From Phosphoribacter sp037045055 (GTDB lineage Bacteria > Actinomycetota > Actinomycetes > Actinomycetales > Dermatophilaceae): a stretch of DNA of 64,000 nucleotides. How positions within the stretch are numbered: position 1 is the stretch's first letter; each line of letters begins with the position of its first letter. This document shows, one piece after another, positions 41,511 through 49,997 of this stretch. The stretch is from assembly GCA_037045055.1 (NCBI GenBank), contig JBAOHJ010000004.1, forward strand, positions 124,001-188,000, read 5' to 3'. Position numbers and translations under genes: made by a program. The notes below the pieces were generated by a model. The model did no database searches and was not told the DNA's origin. It saw nothing but the letters and a program-made list of their open reading frames with translations.

Positions 41511-43087
41511 TACTCCCACTCGATGGTGCCGGGCGGCTTGCTCGTCACGTCGAGCACCACGCGGTTGACCTCGGCCACCTCGTTGGTGACCCGGGTGGAG
41601 ATTCGGGCCAGGACGTCGTAGGGCAGCCGGGTCCAGTCCGCGGTCATCGCGTCCTCGCTCGACACCGGCCGCAGCACCACCGGGTGGCCGTAGGTGCGCC
41701 CGTCGCCCTGCACCCCGACCGACCGGACGTCGGCCAGCAGGACGACGGGGCACTGCCAGATGTCCCGGTCGAGCCCGGCCGCGGACAGCTCCTCGCGGAC
41801 GATGGCGTCGGCTCGACGCAACACGTCCAGGCGTCCTGCGGTCACCTCCCCGACCACCCGGATCCCCAGGCCCGGCCCCGGGAACGGCTGGCGCCAGACG
41901 ATCCCGTCGGGCACGCCGAGGGCCCGGCCCACCGCTCTCACCTCGTCCTTGAACAGCGAGCGCAGCGGCTCCACGAGGGTGAACTGCAGGTCCTCGGGCA
42001 GCCCGCCGACGTTGTGGTGGGACTTGATGTTCGCCGCGCCCTCTCCGCCACCGGACTCGACGACGTCGGGGTAGAGGGTGCCCTGGACGAGGAACTCGAT
42101 GGGGTGCCCGTCGGCGTCGGCGTGCCCGACCACGTCGCGGGCGGCCTGCTCGAACACCCGGATGAACTGCTCGCCGATCGCCTTGCGCTTGTCCTCCGGG
42201 TCGTGCAGGCCGGCCAGGGCGGCCAGGAACCGCTCCCGCGCGTCGACGACGACCAGGCGCACCCCGGTCGCCGCCACGAAGTCCTGCTCGACCTGCTCGG
42301 CCTCACCGGCGCGCAACAGCCCGTGGTCGACGAACACGCAGGTGAGCTGCTCGCCGACGGCCCGTTGCACCAGCGCCGCGGCCACCGAGGAGTCCACCCC
42401 ACCGGACAGCGCGCACAGCACGTGCCCCGACCCGACCTGGGCGCGCACCGCGGCCACTAGCTCGTCGACGACGTTGGTCGGGGTCCAGGTCGGGTCGATG
42501 CCGGCCCCGTGCCGCAGGAAGTTCTCCAGCAGGCGTTGCCCGCATGCCGTGTGCGCCACCTCCGGGTGCCACTGCACGCCGTAGAGCCGGCGGCCCGGGT
42601 CCTCCACGGCCGCCACCGGCGCCCCGTCGGTCGCGGCGGTGACGCGCATCCCCGGCGGGGCGGCGGCGACCGAGTCGCCGTGACTCATCCACACCGACTG
42701 CTGCGGCGGCTGCCCGGAGAACAGCGTCGAGTCGCCGTCGAGGACCCGCGCGGCGGTGTGGCCGTACTCCCCTCGACCGGTGTGTGCCACCGTCCCCCCG
42801 AGCACCTGGACCATCGCCTGGAACCCGTAGCACAGCCCGAGCACCGGCACCCCGGCCTCCAGCAGCGCGGGGTCCAGGGCCGGCGCGCCGGCGGCATACA
42901 CGCTCGAGGGCCCGCCGGACAGCACGATCGCCGCCGGTCGGCGCGCGAGCATCTGCGCGACCGGCATGGTGTGCGGCACGACCTCGCTGTAGACGCTCGC
43001 CTCGCGCACCCGCCGGGCGATGAGCTGGGCGTACTGCGCACCGAAGTCGACGACGAGCACCGGGCGGGCAGCCAGCGAGTCGGTCAC
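41510..43087 (-). CDS. guaA: GMP synthase (glutamine-hydrolysing)
   Basis: The 525-residue enzyme converts XMP to GMP with glutamine and ATP. The class-I amidotransferase domain has VVDFGAQYAQLIARR, the nucleophile Cys in LGLCYGFQAM, and VQWHPEV with His and Glu. The synthetase domain has the PP-loop ALSGGVDSSVAAAL, and the C-terminal dimerisation region ends in TSKPPGTIEWE, the usual GuaA end. The start is GTG 43087. Together with guaB and guaB3 about 10 kb away it forms the guanine nucleotide branch. The octamer at 42892 encodes Tyr-Ala. Confidence 0.97.
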   Translation of the reverse strand: MTDSLAARPVLVVDFGAQYAQLIARRVREASVYSEVVPHTMPVAQMLARRPAAIVLSGGPSSVYAAGAPALDPALLEAGVPVLGLCYGFQAMVQVLGGTVAHTGRGEYGHTAARVLDGDSTLFSGQPPQQSVWMSHGDSVAAAPPGMRVTAATDGAPVAAVEDPGRRLYGVQWHPEVAHTACGQRLLENFLRHGAGIDPTWTPTNVVDELVAAVRAQVGSGHVLCALSGGVDSSVAAALVQRAVGEQLTCVFVDHGLLRAGEAEQVEQDFVAATGVRLVVVDARERFLAALAGLHDPEDKRKAIGEQFIRVFEQAARDVVGHADADGHPIEFLVQGTLYPDVVESGGGEGAANIKSHHNVGGLPEDLQFTLVEPLRSLFKDEVRAVGRALGVPDGIVWRQPFPGPGLGIRVVGEVTAGRLDVLRRADAIVREELSAAGLDRDIWQCPVVLLADVRSVGVQGDGRTYGHPVVLRPVSSEDAMTADWTRLPYDVLARISTRVTNEVAEVNRVVLDVTSKPPGTIEWE

Positions 43088-43132
43088 CCGGCGAGGATAT
43101 CGGCCGGTCGGGTGGCGACCCGCCGGGCGGGC

Positions 43133-43483
43133 TCAGTAGACCCGGGCGAGGATGGCGGTGGTCTCGGCGGTGATCCGCCGCTCGGCGACGAAGGGCAGCA
43201 GCGGCACGAACCCGGTGAGCAGGTTGAGCCCGATGCGCAGGATCGGCCAGGCCAGCTTGAGCCCGAGGTTGGCGATGGACCCCGCGTAGAGCATGTAGAT
43301 GAACCCGTGGATGTAGCTCCAGTTGCGGGTGAAGAAGTTGTCCTGCCCGAAGCCGTACTTCATCACCATCTCGGCGACCAGGACGAACAGCGCGACCCCC
43401 GCGACGATCGCCATGACCCGGTAGATGCCCAACGCCTGGCGGATCTGCACCGGCTTGGCCAGGTGGGTCGGGTACATGCTCAC
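43133..43483 (-). CDS. DUF3817 membrane protein
   Basis: The 116-residue protein has three hydrophobic segments, the segment FTRNWSYIHGFIYMLYAGSI and the DUF3817 layout seen near guaA and SURF1 genes in actinobacteria. The GTG at 43483 has AGGAG 7 nt upstream and overlaps the SURF1 stop (GTGA); ATG 43477 is less well placed. Function is unknown. Confidence 0.8.
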   Translation of the reverse strand: MSMYPTHLAKPVQIRQALGIYRVMAIVAGVALFVLVAEMVMKYGFGQDNFFTRNWSYIHGFIYMLYAGSIANLGLKLAWPILRIGLNLLTGFVPLLPFVAERRITAETTAILARVY

Positions 43484-44289
43484 GAAGGCGCTCCTGCGGT
43501 CGAGGTGTCGGGGCTCGGGGCCTCGGCGAGGGCCGGCGACCTCGAGCGGCGGTGGTCGTCGCGCACCATCCTCCACCACATCCACCCGACGAACGCCGCG
43601 AAGACCCACCACTGGATCGCGTAGGCGACGTTGCGGGCCGAGAGCCCACCGGGCGGTCGGGGCGGCGGCACCCGGTGTAGGGCCGGGCTGTCGGCGACCG
43701 GGCCGGCGGCGGCGACGTCGCCGGGGTCGGGCTGCTCGGACTGGGCGAAGAGGAACCCGTTGTACACGTCGCCGCCCCAGACGTTGAGCAGGGCGGGGAC
43801 GTCCACTGCGGCGACCTGCCCCTCGCCCAGCGCGGTGCGCGGGGCCCGCGGGGACTCTGCGGGGGCGAGCGCGCCGACCACGGTCACCGACCCGGCCGGG
43901 GCCGGCGGTGCGGCGGACGGCGTGGGCACGAACCCCCGCACGACCGGCATCCGGGCTCCCGTCGCGTCGACGACGAGCGGCACGAGCACCCACCACCCGT
44001 CCACCCCGTCGAGGCGCCGGTCGGCGACCAGGACCTGGAGGGGTGCGTCGTAGCCACCGGTGGCGCGCAGGGCCCGCCCCGACCCGTCCGCGGGGAACTG
44101 GGTGTGCGGCGCCCACACCGCGGTGAGGTCCTCGATCGGGCGGGCCCGGGCCGCCTCGGCGGCCTCCCGCTGCCCGTCCTCGCGGGCCACGCCCAGCTGC
44201 CAGCGGCCCAGCTGGACGAATGCGAGGACCAGGACGGCGCCGAGGACGAGCAGCCCCAGCCACCGGGGTCGGGCGATCGTCCGCAGCAC
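43480..44289 (-). CDS. SURF1-family cytochrome oxidase assembly protein
   Basis: The 269-residue protein has one N-terminal and one C-terminal membrane helix flanking an extracytoplasmic domain, the SURF1 topology. LGRWQLGVAREDG and GWWVLVPLVVD are family-like. SURF1 helps insert heme into cytochrome aa3. The C-terminal tail is Ser/Pro-rich. The start GTG at 44289 lies just before the lutC stop. It is translationally coupled to DUF3817. Confidence 0.85.
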   Translation of the reverse strand: MLRTIARPRWLGLLVLGAVLVLAFVQLGRWQLGVAREDGQREAAEAARARPIEDLTAVWAPHTQFPADGSGRALRATGGYDAPLQVLVADRRLDGVDGWWVLVPLVVDATGARMPVVRGFVPTPSAAPPAPAGSVTVVGALAPAESPRAPRTALGEGQVAAVDVPALLNVWGGDVYNGFLFAQSEQPDPGDVAAAGPVADSPALHRVPPPRPPGGLSARNVAYAIQWWVFAAFVGWMWWRMVRDDHRRSRSPALAEAPSPDTSTAGAPS

Positions 44290-44303
44290 CGTCCCAGGCT
44301 AGA

Positions 44304-44957
44304 TCAGCCCGGGACGGCCTCGACGAGCAGCACGTGCAGGGTCCGCGGGCCGTGCACCCCCTCGACCCGGTCCAGCTCGATGTCGCTGGTGGCGCTGGGC
44401 CCGGAGATCCAGGTGAGCGGACGCGGCATACCCTCCTGGGGACGCAGCCGGTGCACCGCCTCGGGCACGTCGTGCACCACCTGGTCGGCCCGCACTACGC
44501 ACACGTGCAGGTCGGGCACCAGCGAGAGCGCCCGGCGCCCCTGGTCGGGGCCGTGGTCCAGGACGATCGTGCCGGTCGTCGCGACGGACACCGCCGAGGC
44601 GGTGACCACCGCGTCGACCGCGTCGAGGTCGGCGTGCCCGAGCCCGTCGTCGGCGACGACCCGGATGCCCTCCGGCACGGCCCCCAACCACGAGGGGTCC
44701 AGGCCGGCGGGGGCGAGCACCGACCCGGCGCCGTGGTCGGTCAGGGCCGCGGCGACGGCCGCCCCCACCCGCTCGGGCTCGACCCGCACCACGGTGGCGC
44801 GGTAGTCCACGACGTTCTCGACGAACAGCTCGATGGTCTCCGCCCGCCCTGGGGAGGGCTGCTCGACCCGGGGCGCGTCGCCCCGGGCGCCCACCGGCGC
44901 GGTGACGTCCGCCACCGCCCCCCGCACCCGGGCCAGGATGTCCTCTCGCGCGGTCAC
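44304..44957 (-). CDS. lutC: LUD-domain lactate utilisation protein LutC
   Basis: The 217-residue LUD-domain protein (ASVSVATTGTIVLDHG and ALSLVPDLHVCVV are family-like) is the third subunit of the LutABC iron-sulfur lactate oxidase. The GTG start at 44957 overlaps the lutB stop (GTGA). It ends the four-gene lactate operon. The octamer at 44424 reads in the Met-Pro frame. Confidence 0.9.
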   Translation of the reverse strand: MTAREDILARVRGAVADVTAPVGARGDAPRVEQPSPGRAETIELFVENVVDYRATVVRVEPERVGAAVAAALTDHGAGSVLAPAGLDPSWLGAVPEGIRVVADDGLGHADLDAVDAVVTASAVSVATTGTIVLDHGPDQGRRALSLVPDLHVCVVRADQVVHDVPEAVHRLRPQEGMPRPLTWISGPSATSDIELDRVEGVHGPRTLHVLLVEAVPG

Positions 44958-46447
44958 GACCGGCCTCCCTTCTCGCGGGCGTCCCACCAGTCACGGAACG
45001 ACCGGGTGGGCGGAGTGGGCACGTCGCGGGCGCTGGTCCAGGCCGCGAACGGCCCCGGGACCGTGCCGATCGTGCGACCGGCCAGCAGCCGGCCGCCGAG
45101 CTTGGCGGCCCGCTGGGCCCGCTCGAGCCGGCGATGGTCGCCGAACATCCACGCCATGGCCTTCATGGCGCGGGCCTCGGCCGACCGTCGACCCTCGGCG
45201 TCGACGACCTTGGCCCGCAGGTGCACCAGCAGCGAGGGGATGTCGATGCGGACCGGGCAGACCTCGAAGCACGCCCCGCACAGCGACGAGGCGTAGGGCA
45301 GGGACCGGTCCACCGGGCTGGCCGTGCCGCGCAGCTGTGGGTTGAGGATGGCCCCGATCGGGCCGGGATAGACCGACCCGTAGGCGTGCCCGCCGGTGCG
45401 CTCGTATACCGGGCAGGTGTTCAGGCACGCCGAGCAGCGGATGCACCGCAACGCCTGACGGCCCACCGGGTCGGCGAGCACGTGCGAGCGGCCGTTGTCC
45501 AGCAGCACGACGTGCACCTGCTGGGGCCCGTCGCCGGGATGCACGCCGGTCCACATCGAGGTGTACGGGTTCATCCGCTCCCCGGTGGAGGACCGCGGCA
45601 GCAGCTGCAGGAAGGTGCCGAGGTCCTGCCAGGTCGGCAGGACCTTCTCGATCCCGACCACCGAGATCAGCGTCTCGGGCAGGGTGAGGCACATCCGCCC
45701 GTTGCCCTCGGACTCGACGACCACGAGCGTCCCGGTGTCGGCGACGGCGAAGTTCGCCCCGGACACCGCGACCTTGGCCCGCAGGAACTTCTCCCGCAGA
45801 TGCAGCCGAGCCGCCTCGGCCAGCCGCTTGGGCTCGTCGGTGAGGTCGTCCGGTGCCGGCCGGCCGACCAGGCCCATCTCCCGGCGGAAGATCTCGCGGA
45901 TCTCCGAGCGGTTGCGGTGGATCGCCGGCACGAGGATGTGCGAGGGGCGGTCGTGACCGAGCTGGACGATGAGCTCGGCCAGGTCGGTCTCCCAGGCGTG
46001 GATGCCCTCGGCCTCCAGGGCCTCGTTGAGCTCGATCTCCTGGGTGGCCATCGACTTGACCTTGACGATCTCGCCGGTGCCCTGGGCCTTGGCGATCTGC
46101 ACGACGATCCGGCACGCCTCCTGGGCGTCACGGGCCCAGTGCACGACGGCGCCGTTGCGCACGAGGTTGTCCTCCAGCTGCGGCAGGTACGCCGCGAGAT
46201 GGGTCATCAGCTCGTCCTTGGCGTCCGCACCGGCCTGGCGCAGGTCCTCCCAGTGCGCCAGCTCCCCGACCACCCGGGCCCGCTTGGCGCGGATGACCCC
46301 GGTGGCGTGCGCGAGGTTGCGCCGCTGCTGGGTGTTGGCCAGGGCGGCCCGGGCCGCTGCGGGGAACTTCGGCATCCCGACGAAGGTCGGCGTGGTCACC
46401 TGCACCGGGCCCGGCGTGGGGGATGCGGGGCGGGCCGTGGTCGTCAT
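44954..46447 (-). CDS. lutB: Iron-sulfur lactate utilisation protein LutB
   Basis: The 497-residue protein has an N-terminal LUD domain and two 4Fe-4S ferredoxin motifs near the C-terminal third, CIRCSACLNTCPVYE and CGACFEVCPVRIDIP. It works with LutA and LutC to oxidise L-lactate to pyruvate. The ATG at 46447 overlaps the lutA stop (ATGA). The long C-terminal region after the clusters is basic. Confidence 0.95.
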   Translation of the reverse strand: MTTTARPASPTPGPVQVTTPTFVGMPKFPAAARAALANTQQRRNLAHATGVIRAKRARVVGELAHWEDLRQAGADAKDELMTHLAAYLPQLEDNLVRNGAVVHWARDAQEACRIVVQIAKAQGTGEIVKVKSMATQEIELNEALEAEGIHAWETDLAELIVQLGHDRPSHILVPAIHRNRSEIREIFRREMGLVGRPAPDDLTDEPKRLAEAARLHLREKFLRAKVAVSGANFAVADTGTLVVVESEGNGRMCLTLPETLISVVGIEKVLPTWQDLGTFLQLLPRSSTGERMNPYTSMWTGVHPGDGPQQVHVVLLDNGRSHVLADPVGRQALRCIRCSACLNTCPVYERTGGHAYGSVYPGPIGAILNPQLRGTASPVDRSLPYASSLCGACFEVCPVRIDIPSLLVHLRAKVVDAEGRRSAEARAMKAMAWMFGDHRRLERAQRAAKLGGRLLAGRTIGTVPGPFAAWTSARDVPTPPTRSFRDWWDAREKGGRS

Positions 46448-47229
46448 GCCGGGTCCTGTTCGGTCGAGGCGAGCACCTGGGCCAGGTGCAGGGTGCGGAT
46501 GCCGGCCCGCTGTCGCGACAGCACCTGGCCCATGTTCATCAGGCACATGTTGTCGCCGGCGACGAGCACCTCGGCCCCGGTCTCGCGCACGTGCCGCACC
46601 TTGTCGGTGGCCATCGAGATGGACACGTCGGGGTTCTTCAGCGAGAAGGTCCCGCCGAAGCCGCAGCACTCCTGCTGGTTGGGCAGCTCGACGAAGGTCA
46701 GGCCGCGCACCGCCTGCAGCAGCCGTTGCGGGCGGTCGCCGACCTTGGCCACCCGCACCGAGTGGCAGGTCGGGTGGTAGGTCACCCGGTGCGGGAAGTA
46801 CGCCCCGACGTCCAGGACGCCGAGCACGTCCACGAGGAACTCGGACAGGTCGTAGACCCGCGGGGTGAGCGCGTCGACCGCCCGGGTCAGGCCGGGGTCG
46901 CCGGCACCCTGCGCGAGGTCGTGGTGCTGGTGGCGGATCGCCCCCACGCACGACCCGGTCGGCGCGACGATCGCGTCGTAGCCGGCGAAGGTCTCGACGA
47001 AGCCGCGCACCAGCGGCACCGCCTCGGCGGCATACCCGGTGTTGGTGAAGATCTGCCCACAGCAGGTCTGCTCGCGCGGGAACTCCACGCGCACCCCGAG
47101 CCGCTCGAGCACCTGCACCGTGGCGATCGGCGTGCCGGGCCACATCGTGTCGTTGTAGCACGCGGCGAACAACGCCACCCGCAGGCCGGCTCGGGTCCCG
47201 GTCGAGGGGGCCGGCACCGTGGCGGTCAC
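46444..47229 (-). CDS. lutA: Lactate utilisation protein LutA
   Basis: The 261-residue CCG-domain protein contains two Cys-rich modules with TCCGQ and ECCGFGG, plus upstream Cys residues (AACYND, PTGSCVG, YHPTCH). These form the CCG iron-sulfur or heterodisulfide-reductase-like fold. The GTG at 47229 overlaps the permease stop (GTGA). Octamer at 47028. Confidence 0.95.
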   Translation of the reverse strand: MTATVPAPSTGTRAGLRVALFAACYNDTMWPGTPIATVQVLERLGVRVEFPREQTCCGQIFTNTGYAAEAVPLVRGFVETFAGYDAIVAPTGSCVGAIRHQHHDLAQGAGDPGLTRAVDALTPRVYDLSEFLVDVLGVLDVGAYFPHRVTYHPTCHSVRVAKVGDRPQRLLQAVRGLTFVELPNQQECCGFGGTFSLKNPDVSISMATDKVRHVRETGAEVLVAGDNMCLMNMGQVLSRQRAGIRTLHLAQVLASTEQDPA

Positions 47230-48968
47230 GGCAGGACCCACGACAGGACACTGGACTGCAGGCCGACGAGCAGGCACATCGCGACGATGAGCCCCACGCT
47301 CCAGAGGATGACCTTGCGGAAGATGTCCGACTCGCGTCCGACCAGGCCGACCGCGGTGGCGGCGATGGTGAGGTTCTGCGGGCTGATCATCTTGCCGACG
47401 ACGCCGCCGGAGGTGTTGGCCGCCACGAGCAGGGTCGGGTCGAGCCCGGCGCCCTTGGCCGCGGTCTGCTGCAGGGTGGCGAACAGCGCGTTGGCGCTGG
47501 TGTCCGAGCCGGTCACCGCGGTGCCGATCCAGCCGAGGATCGGGGAGAAGAACGCGAACGCCGCACCGGTGCCGGCGATCCACGTGCCGACGGTGATGGT
47601 CTGACCGGAGAGGTTCATCACGTAGGCCAGGGCGAGCACCGAGGCGACGGTGAGGAACGCGAAGCGCATCTTGTATGCCGTGTCCTTGACCTCCTTGCCC
47701 CAGGCCGCCGCCGAGACGCCGTACACCGCGGCGGTGATGATGGAGCACAGCAGCAGGCTGGTGCCGGGCGAGCTGAGCCAGGAGAAGGTGTAGACCGTCG
47801 AGGTGTTCTTGGCCCCGCTGGCGGTCAGGACGTTGCCGTCCAGGCCCGGCCACCCGATCTTCAGGTCGGTGCCGGCCAGCCAGTTCTTCACCGGGTCGAC
47901 GAGCTTGGCGACGGAGAAGACGGCGATGACCAACAGGTAGGGGAACAACGCCATGAGGATCCGAGCACCGGTGAGGCTGCGCGCCCGCGCGGCGAGCTCG
48001 GACTCGGACACGGCATACTGGCCGGCCACCCCGGCGGCGCCGGCGGCGCCACCCGGGCCGCCGCCCACCAGGGCCAAGTCGCGCTCCCGCTCGAGCGCCA
48101 GGGAGCTGGCCGCGTCCTCCTTGCCGACCGGCTTCCAGACCCGCAGGAACAGCACGGCCGCGGCTAGGCCGACGAGCGAGGCGATGATGTCGGTGAGCTC
48201 GACCGAGATGTAGGTCGCCGAGACCCACTGGGCGATGGCGAAGGCGACGCCGACGACCACGGCGACCGGCCAGGTCTGCCGCACGCCCCGGCGCCCGTCG
48301 ACCATGAGCACGAGCAGCAGCGGCACGAACAGGGCGATGAACGGGGTCTGGTGCCCGACGTAGGCGCCGATCTGGGTGTAGGGGATCTTCGTCAGTGAGC
48401 CGGCGGTGATGATCGGCGTGCCGATCGCGCCGAAGGCCACCGGGGCGGTGTTGGCCAGCAGGACGACCGCGGCGGCACGCAGCGGGCTGAAGCCCAGGGC
48501 CATGAGCATGACCCCGGTGATCGCCACCGGGGCGCCGAACCCGGCCAGGGCCTCGAGCAGGCCGCCGAAGCAGAAGGCGATGATGATCGCCTGGATACGC
48601 GGGTCGTCGGAGATGAGGTGGAAGGTCGCGCGCAGATCCTCGAAGCGGCCACTGGCCACGGTGATCTGGTAGAGCACGATCGCCGTGAAGACGATCCACA
48701 TGATGGGGAACAGGCCGAAGACGCCGCCCTCGGTGGCCGAGAGCACGGCCAGGCCGACCGGCATCTGGTAGGCCAGCACGGCGACGACGATGGCCACGGC
48801 CACCGCGGTGAGGCCGGCCCAGTGGGCCTTCCACCGCAGCACGCCGAGGGTGAGGAAGACGGTGAGCAGGGGGATGAGGGCGACGAGGGCGGACAGCACC
48901 AGGCTGCCGCCCAGTGGGGCCAGCTGAGGGGTGAACCCGTCCGTGGGGAGGGCGAGGGTGGGGGTCAT
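47226..48968 (-). CDS. lctP: L-lactate permease
   Basis: The 580-residue LctP/GlcA-type permease has about thirteen membrane segments and family blocks such as FCFGGLLEALAGFGAPVAIT and LLANTAPVAFGAIGTPI. It imports L-lactate by proton symport. A cytoplasmic loop around residues 290-330 is Gly/Ala-rich. The ATG at 48968 follows GGAGG. The gene starts the lctP-lutA-lutB-lutC operon and is divergent from the FadR-type regulator, with three operators in between. Octamers at 47673 and 48011. Confidence 0.96.
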   Translation of the reverse strand: MTPTLALPTDGFTPQLAPLGGSLVLSALVALIPLLTVFLTLGVLRWKAHWAGLTAVAVAIVVAVLAYQMPVGLAVLSATEGGVFGLFPIMWIVFTAIVLYQITVASGRFEDLRATFHLISDDPRIQAIIIAFCFGGLLEALAGFGAPVAITGVMLMALGFSPLRAAAVVLLANTAPVAFGAIGTPIITAGSLTKIPYTQIGAYVGHQTPFIALFVPLLLVLMVDGRRGVRQTWPVAVVVGVAFAIAQWVSATYISVELTDIIASLVGLAAAVLFLRVWKPVGKEDAASSLALERERDLALVGGGPGGAAGAAGVAGQYAVSESELAARARSLTGARILMALFPYLLVIAVFSVAKLVDPVKNWLAGTDLKIGWPGLDGNVLTASGAKNTSTVYTFSWLSSPGTSLLLCSIITAAVYGVSAAAWGKEVKDTAYKMRFAFLTVASVLALAYVMNLSGQTITVGTWIAGTGAAFAFFSPILGWIGTAVTGSDTSANALFATLQQTAAKGAGLDPTLLVAANTSGGVVGKMISPQNLTIAATAVGLVGRESDIFRKVILWSVGLIVAMCLLVGLQSSVLSWVLP

Positions 48969-49019
48969 CGGCGTACCTCCTGGGTGCGGCCGTCACGACA
49001 TCGGGATGGTCGCCCGCGG

Positions 49020-49029
49020 TGGTCTGACC
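49020..49029. promoter_or_regulatory. LldR-type operator, site 1 (core only)
   Basis: The core GGTC-T-GACC (49021-49029) matches the centres of the two full sites downstream. It lies nearest the lctP start, 52 bp (centre to centre) from site 2, about five helical turns. Confidence 0.5.
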
Positions 49030-49069
49030 GGGCCGGTTCCGGCACCTGCCGGGACGGTCCGCCTCATCG

Positions 49070-49084
49070 AATGGTCAGACCATT
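49070..49084. promoter_or_regulatory. LldR-type operator, site 2
   Basis: AATGGTC-A-GACCATT is a perfect 15-bp palindrome with a TGGTN3ACCA core, the expected pattern for FadR-type GntR regulators such as LldR. It lies midway between lctP and the regulator gene. Confidence 0.85.
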
Positions 49085-49101
49085 TTGGGTTGTGGACACG
49101 G

Positions 49102-49116
49102 TATGGTCTGACCATT
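49102..49116. promoter_or_regulatory. LldR-type operator, site 3
   Basis: TATGGTC-T-GACCATT repeats site 2 with a 13-bp perfect palindrome (49103-49115). Its centre is 32 bp, about three helical turns, from site 2, which suits cooperative or looped binding. TATGGT may overlap a -10 box for the regulator gene. Confidence 0.85.
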
Positions 49117-49189
49117 GATTCCGTCAATACCCTGGTGTCGATCCGGCGCCGAGCGGTCCCCCGCTCCGCCGAACCCCTGGGAGGCCCTC

Positions 49190-49969
49190 GTGAGTGCCGC
49201 AGCCACGCCCGGGCCCCTGGTGCCCCCGCAGCCGGGCCCGAGCGCCGACGGGGAGCGCGGGGGCCTGCGGGCGTTCGAGGTGGTGCTGCACTGGGTGGAG
49301 TCGAGGATCCTCGCCGGCGAGCTGACCGTCGGCGACCAACTACCCCCCGAGCGCGAGCTGGCCCGCCAGCTCGACGTCAGTCGGGCCGCGGTGCGCGAGG
49401 CGGTCCGGACCCTGGCCGCCCAGGGGGTGGTGCGCTCGGCGGTGGGCGCCGGGGCCGCCGGCGGCACCACGGTCACCGCCCTGCCGGCTCGCGCGCTGGA
49501 GCGCTTCCTGCGCCTGCACGTCGCCCTCGCCAACTTCCCGCTCCCTGACGTCATCGAGGCCCGGATCGCCTTGGAGCGCCTCAGTGCTCGCCTGGCCGCA
49601 CGGAACGCCCAGCCGGACCACCTGGTGGCGATGCGGACCGCCCTGGCGGTCATGCAGACGCCCGGGGTGGGCCGGGCCGCGTTCAACGACGCCGACACCG
49701 CCTTCCACGTGGCCATCGCCGACGCGGCCGGCAACCGGCTCGCCGCCGACCTCACCGTGGCCATCCGCGAGTCCATGCGCAGCCCGCTGCTGGTCGCCTT
49801 CCACCACGTCGCGGACTGGGACGGTCTGGTCGAGGGCCTGCGCGGCGATCACGGCGCTATCTTCGCGGCCGTCCTCGGGCGCGACGCCGACGCCGCCGAG
49901 CGGCTCGTCGAGACCCATATCCGCCAGGCCTGGGGGCGGCTGGCTCCGGGGCTGCCCGGGGCGGGCTGA
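49190..49969 (+). CDS. lldR: FadR-type GntR regulator of the lactate operon
   Basis: The 259-residue regulator has a winged helix (LPPERELARQLDVSRAAVREAVRTLAAQG) followed by an FCD ligand-binding domain with the metal-binding His pattern (DADTAFHVAIADAAGN, then HGAIFAAV and ETHIRQAW). The ligand is probably L-lactate, by analogy with LldR of Corynebacterium and E. coli. The GTG at 49190 follows GGGAGG by 6 nt; an upstream in-frame ATG at 49115 lies in the operator and lacks a ribosome site. It is divergent from lctP. Confidence 0.9.
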   Translation: MSAAATPGPLVPPQPGPSADGERGGLRAFEVVLHWVESRILAGELTVGDQLPPERELARQLDVSRAAVREAVRTLAAQGVVRSAVGAGAAGGTTVTALPARALERFLRLHVALANFPLPDVIEARIALERLSARLAARNAQPDHLVAMRTALAVMQTPGVGRAAFNDADTAFHVAIADAAGNRLAADLTVAIRESMRSPLLVAFHHVADWDGLVEGLRGDHGAIFAAVLGRDADAAERLVETHIRQAWGRLAPGLPGAG

Positions 49970-49997
49970 GCCACCGCCGCGGCGGCCTACCGCCGGG

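Noticed and set aside
49018..49116. Start of the lactate regulator at ATG 49115
   Set aside because: It would begin in operator 3 with no ribosome site; GTG 49190 has GGGAGG at the right distance and gives a family-length protein.
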